Source: Streptomyces sp. LBL
GTDB lineage: Bacteria; Actinomycetota; Actinomycetes; Streptomycetales; Streptomycetaceae
DNA length: 64,000 nt
Direction: 5' to 3'
Assembly (NCBI RefSeq): GCF_029893585.1
Contig: NZ_JARXYX010000018.1
Location: forward strand, 62,001 to 126,000
Part shown: positions 61,008 through 64,000 of the stretch, piece by piece
Position numbering within the stretch: the stretch's first letter is position 1
How the letters are laid out: each line of letters starts with the position of its first letter
Program-made: the position numbers and the translations under genes
Notes under the pieces: generated by a model
The model's input: the letters and a program-made list of their open reading frames with translations, nothing else
Database searches by the model: none
What the model was told of the DNA's origin: nothing

Positions 61008-61032
61008 AACGACTCCTCGGGTGCGGGCGGGC

Positions 61033-61434
61033 TCACTGCATGGGGGAATGGATGACGGAATCGACGGTGATGGTCAGAAGGAGCCGGGTCTGGCCCGGGC
61101 CGCCGTACGAGGCGTAGGGGCGGCCTGTGTATTTCTGGGAGAGGTGTTCGAGGCCCTCGGCGGCGCCGTCGGTTGTGGCGCCGGTGACGCGTCCCTTTAC
61201 GGAGAAGTAGCGGGAGGTGTCGTCCGGGTCGGCGATACTGACGGCCACACGGGGGTCTCGTTGAATGTTCTTGGCTTTGCGGTAGCCCTCGACAGTGTTG
61301 ATGAGGATGTGTTCGCCGTCGGTGTCGACCCAGGTCTGGGTGAGCTGGGGCGAGCCGTCCGGCATGGTGGTGGCGATGAAGCAGGGGCTGGGCCGGTTCA
61401 GCAGTTTGAGGAGTTCGCCGGGCAGGGATGTCAT
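61033..61434 (-). CDS. PPOX-class F420-dependent oxidoreductase
   Basis: 133 aa, split-barrel flavin/F420 family: FIATTMPDGSPQLTQTWVDT, ILINTVEGYRKAKNIQRDPR, GRVTGATTDGAAEGLEHLSQ and the C-terminal LLLTITVDSVIHSPMQ. Same strand as the epoxide hydrolase and cupin, likely one operon for detoxifying an electrophilic or aromatic compound. Confidence 0.87.
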   Translation of the reverse strand: MTSLPGELLKLLNRPSPCFIATTMPDGSPQLTQTWVDTDGEHILINTVEGYRKAKNIQRDPRVAVSIADPDDTSRYFSVKGRVTGATTDGAAEGLEHLSQKYTGRPYASYGGPGQTRLLLTITVDSVIHSPMQ

Positions 61435-61493
61435 GAGGTATCGCCCTTCCTTGGGGGAAGCTGTCGGTGGGAGTGCCGATGCCGACGGTGCGC

Positions 61494-62651
61494 TCAGCGC
61501 AAGGGACGGAAGGTGGTCCGGACTTCGTCAACGAAGAGTGCCGGTTGTTCCAGGGCCGCGAAGTGCCCGCCCACCTCAAGCTCGTTGAAGTGGACGACGT
61601 TGCTGTAACGGCGTTCCACCCAGCGCTGGGACTTTCGGACGTGTTCCTCCGGGAACATGCTGAACCCAGTGGGCAGAGCGATCGGTGCGGCGGCGTTCGG
61701 CGCGGAGGGCCGTGCCGACCGTGCCATTTCCCAGTAGGTCCGCGCAGAGGACGTCCCGGTGTTGGGAAGCCAATAGAGCATGATGTCGTCGAGCAGTTCG
61801 TCCAGGGTGAATGATGCTTCCGCGTCCCCCGGCGTGCCGCAGGTGTCCTGGAACATCGCGTAGATCCAGGCAGCCAGGCCGATGGGGGACTCCGCGAGGG
61901 AGTAGCCGATGGTCTGAGGGCGGGTTGCCTGCTCCTTGGCGTAGCCCGAGAGGTGCTCCCAGAAGTAGGCGGCGCTGTCGAGCATTGCCTGCTCATACTC
62001 GGTGGCGTCCCGGATCTCGTCGGGCGTCGGCGGGAACATGGCGAAGTTGAGGTGCAGCCCGACGCATCCGTCGGGGGCCTTGCGGCCGATCTCGTCGGTG
62101 ACCGCGCATCCGAGGTCGCCGCCCTGGGCGCCCCATCGCCGGTAGCCGAGCCGGCCCATCAACGTGATCCAGGCATCGGCGACCCGGGGAAATCCCCAGC
62201 CGGGTTCCGTAGGCCGGTCGGAGAACCCGAATCCCGGCAGCGACGGCACCACGAGATGGAAGGCGTCCCGCGGGTCACCGCCGTGGGCCGCGGGATCGGT
62301 CAGCGGGCCGATGACCTTGTGGAAATCGAGGACGGAGCTGGGCCATCCGTGGGTCATGACCAGCGGGAGGGCGTCCGGCTCAGGCGAGCGCACATGGAGG
62401 AAGTGAATGCCCAGACCATCGATGATGGTGCGGGACTGGCCGAAGCCGTTGAGGGTCTTCTCGCACCGCCGCCAGTCGTAGGTGTTGAGCCAGTAGTCGT
62501 GCAGAGCACGGAGCTTCGCCAGCTGGGGTCCCTGGCTGGTGTCCAGGACGGTCTCGGCATCGGGCCACCGGGTGCGGGAGAGCCGCTCACGCAGGTCGGT
62601 CAGCTGTTCTTCCGGCACGGACAGTGTGAAGGGTTCGATGAGTTCGGACAT
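61494..62651 (-). CDS. Epoxide hydrolase (EHN plus alpha/beta hydrolase)
   Basis: 385 aa. N-terminal EHN domain (LSVPEEQLTDLRERLSRTRW; YWLNTYDWRRCEKTLNGFG), then alpha/beta hydrolase: oxyanion MTHGWPSSVLDF, nucleophile Asp in WGAQGGDLGCAVTDEIG, and the C-terminal catalytic His in VGGHFAALEQPALFVDE. Opens epoxides to diols. First enzyme after padR, 75 nt gap. Confidence 0.87.
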   Translation of the reverse strand: MSELIEPFTLSVPEEQLTDLRERLSRTRWPDAETVLDTSQGPQLAKLRALHDYWLNTYDWRRCEKTLNGFGQSRTIIDGLGIHFLHVRSPEPDALPLVMTHGWPSSVLDFHKVIGPLTDPAAHGGDPRDAFHLVVPSLPGFGFSDRPTEPGWGFPRVADAWITLMGRLGYRRWGAQGGDLGCAVTDEIGRKAPDGCVGLHLNFAMFPPTPDEIRDATEYEQAMLDSAAYFWEHLSGYAKEQATRPQTIGYSLAESPIGLAAWIYAMFQDTCGTPGDAEASFTLDELLDDIMLYWLPNTGTSSARTYWEMARSARPSAPNAAAPIALPTGFSMFPEEHVRKSQRWVERRYSNVVHFNELEVGGHFAALEQPALFVDEVRTTFRPLR

Positions 62652-62726
62652 GGGACATGCTCCTTACTGGGCAACGGTCGCGCCGACGGCGACGCGGGCG
62701 GATTCAGGGGGGCGGGATCCGGTGAT

Positions 62727-63302
62727 TCAGAGGGTGTCGGGCCGGCGGGTCCGTTCATCGGCGACAATCTCGGGCACCGCGTCCAGGACCTCCTGGAGCC
62801 AGGCGATTTCGGCGCGCAGCCTGCGCGCACTGTGACTGACCGCCAGTGCCTCGCTCACCGTCAGGTAGCCGCCGTCGATGGCGTTGGCGTTCAGCGCCTC
62901 GGTGTCCGAGAGCATGGAGGCGAGTTCATCCAGCCGGGATGCGATCACCGTGTGGAGCTCGTCCAGCTTCTCCGGGTCCAGGCGAGTGAGGGCCAGGTCG
63001 AACGGGTCCGGCTTCATCCAGATGTGGCGCAGACTCTCCGACTGGAGTTCCTTGAGACGCAGCCGCCCTTCGCCGGTGATGCCGTACACCTGACGCTCGG
63101 GCAGATTGCCCTCCTTCTCGGTCCTGACCTCTTCGAGCAAGCCCTCAGCAAGCAGACGCTTGATCGCCTGATACAAGCTGCCCACGGACACGTCCGTCCA
63201 CAGGTGTAGATGCTCCCGCTCGGCCTGGAAGCGCACCTTATGCCCGTGCATCTCGCCGTTCCTCGCGAACGTGTCGAGGATGAACAACCTGATTGATGAC
63301 AT
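62727..63302 (-). CDS. PadR-family transcriptional regulator
   Basis: 191 aa. PadR winged HTH (IRLFILDTFARNGEMHGHKV; SVGSLYQAIKRLLAEGLLEE; RQVYGITGEGRLRLKEL) and a C-terminal dimer-forming helix pair. Start ATG 63302 overlaps directly with two palindromic 8-mers upstream. It probably represses its own gene and the downstream epoxide hydrolase-PPOX-cupin genes until a ligand binds. Confidence 0.85.
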   Translation of the reverse strand: MSSIRLFILDTFARNGEMHGHKVRFQAEREHLHLWTDVSVGSLYQAIKRLLAEGLLEEVRTEKEGNLPERQVYGITGEGRLRLKELQSESLRHIWMKPDPFDLALTRLDPEKLDELHTVIASRLDELASMLSDTEALNANAIDGGYLTVSEALAVSHSARRLRAEIAWLQEVLDAVPEIVADERTRRPDTL

Positions 63303-63304
63303 GC

Positions 63305-63329
63305 GAGTACTCTTACATGAGTACTCATG
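63305..63329. promoter_or_regulatory. Twin palindromes at the padR start (operator)
   Basis: GAGTACTC occurs twice (63305-63312 and 63319-63326), six bases apart, the second within the perfect palindrome CATGAGTACTCATG (63316-63329). Two or three bases from the padR ATG. Confidence 0.72.
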
Positions 63330-63600
63330 CGTAGGCAACCGGTCGATGTGACGAGCATTGACTCCGAGAGCGGCCACATCGAGGTCGCGAACAGGATTCA
63401 TCGCCGAGTTCACCGCCGGCTGAACGGCGGTGCGTCCTGCGAGGCCGCCGGAAGTGGCAGCGTCACTCCGTTTCGACATCTCCAGACGACTGGTCCAAAT
63501 CTCCAGACGACTGGTCCAATCGGATGCTGTAGGGCGGCGTGGCACAGACCGGCCCCGATGAGCAACCGTGACGTTCACCCGCCACCGCAGGCCGCGAAGG

Positions 63601-64000
63601 TCAGCTTTCGCCCTCGCCGGCGAGGGCCCAGTCTTCCCGCGCACTGACCACCAGTGCGGCGAAGCTGTCGTACGGATGAGGGTCTTCCCCGTCACCGGCC
63701 CACCACCAGTACGCGGTCCACTCTCCGTCCGGCCCGGGGTTGCTCGCGTCGAGCAGCCAGTAGTCGCCGTCGGCAGGCCCCGACAGAAGTGTGGACCGCT
63801 TGAGCTGCTCCGTGATGTCCTCGTCATGTGACCAGGCGTCCACCATCCCGGGGTCCACGTCAGGGAACCACCCGATCTTCTCGACCTTGAGCAGTTCATA
63901 CAGAGAGCGGGCGATGGCACTCCAGCCGTCGCTGGCCAGCAGGAACTTCCGGTAGCTCGGCGGCAGCCGGATCCCGAGTCGGTCTTCGGCGGCGAGGACC
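63601..64000 (-). CDS. SMI1/KNR4 (SUKH) family protein, partial
   Basis: The frame runs in from beyond the right edge. SUKH-type motifs: LGIRLPPSYRKFLLASDGW near the N-terminal part and DGDYWLLDASNPGPDGEWTA, then WWAGDGEDPHPYDSFAALV at the end. Family members often serve as immunity proteins to polymorphic toxins. No toxin gene lies in the window next to it. Confidence 0.75.
   Translation of the reverse strand, partial: VLAAEDRLGIRLPPSYRKFLLASDGWSAIARSLYELLKVEKIGWFPDVDPGMVDAWSHDEDITEQLKRSTLLSGPADGDYWLLDASNPGPDGEWTAYWWWAGDGEDPHPYDSFAALVVSAREDWALAGEGES

Noticed and set aside
62727..63920. Open frame extending padR upstream by ~200 codons
   Set aside because: Upstream part has no PadR similarity and overlaps the SMI1/KNR4 gene; the PadR domain begins at ATG 63302.

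Overview
High-GC actinobacterial chromosome, almost certainly Streptomyces. Evidence: strong GC bias at third codon positions, GTG/TTG starts and ATGA/GTGA coupled stops, the cslA-glxA-cslZ apical glycan locus, a DasR-type operator, class E and class F sortases, an HTH/DUF397/RsbW-like regulator set, F420-dependent enzymes, and rare TTA codons. No integrase, transposase, CRISPR array or rRNA was found. All functional calls come from reading motifs and family resemblance; no database search was run.

0.1-7.3 kb: solute uptake and catabolism. A D-2-hydroxyacid dehydrogenase, an amidase and a DUF3830 protein stand beside a complete ectoine/hydroxyectoine-type ABC transporter (ehuB-C-D-A), followed by an IclR regulator. 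7.4-9.1 kb: tRNA-Lys(CTT), whose antisense strand encodes the tail of an acyl-CoA synthetase. 9.1-19.6 kb: cell-tip polysaccharide locus with an LPMO (DasR-type operator upstream), an SPFH protein, a NlpC/P60-like peptidoglycan-binding protein, a second tRNA-Lys(CTT), cslA, glxA and a GH6 endoglucanase, with a 24-bp minisatellite between glxA and cslZ. 19.9-26.2 kb: class F sortase and two surface proteins, one ending in LAGTG. Between these, a HAD-IIA hydrolase gene has been split by a 3.2-kb element remnant flanked by a 15-bp direct repeat. The remnant carries its own complete, diverged HAD copy plus truncated regulator, murF and DUF6879 genes.

26.3-40.3 kb: ordinary chromosome (ROK regulator with a palindromic operator, Gfo/Idh oxidoreductase, HbpS-like protein, LLM oxidoreductase, FAH-family protein, GH30 galactanase, class E sortase, SEC-C protein), interrupted at 31.8-35.7 kb by decaying DNA: one intact AraC regulator, an AraC pseudogene with an in-frame stop, a small secreted protein, a NucA/NucB nuclease remnant and a truncated yidC paralogue.

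40.4-55.6 kb: the most interesting region, a predicted anti-phage defence island. Vsr endonuclease and a C5 cytosine methylase lead into two divergent, translationally coupled operons. Leftward: a 1127-aa protein joining a complete sigma-70 (regions 2-4) to a GHKL-type ATPase, an unrecognised 330-aa protein, and a DUF6339-like protein. Rightward: a NERD-nuclease/helicase, a DrmA-like helicase, a DrmB-like DUF1998 protein and a second superfamily 1 helicase carrying two TTA codons. This resembles DISARM (drmA/drmB plus 5mC methylase) but lacks an evident drmC and adds the sigma-ATPase operon.

55.6-64 kb: an RsbW-like ATP-binding protein divergent from an HTH/DUF397 pair with a palindrome between them, an XRE-TPR regulator coupled to a GNAT acetyltransferase, and a leftward PadR-epoxide hydrolase-PPOX-cupin operon with palindromic sites abutting the padR start. 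A SMI1/KNR4 protein runs off the right edge. Short tandem repeats of 6-27 bp recur throughout the window.
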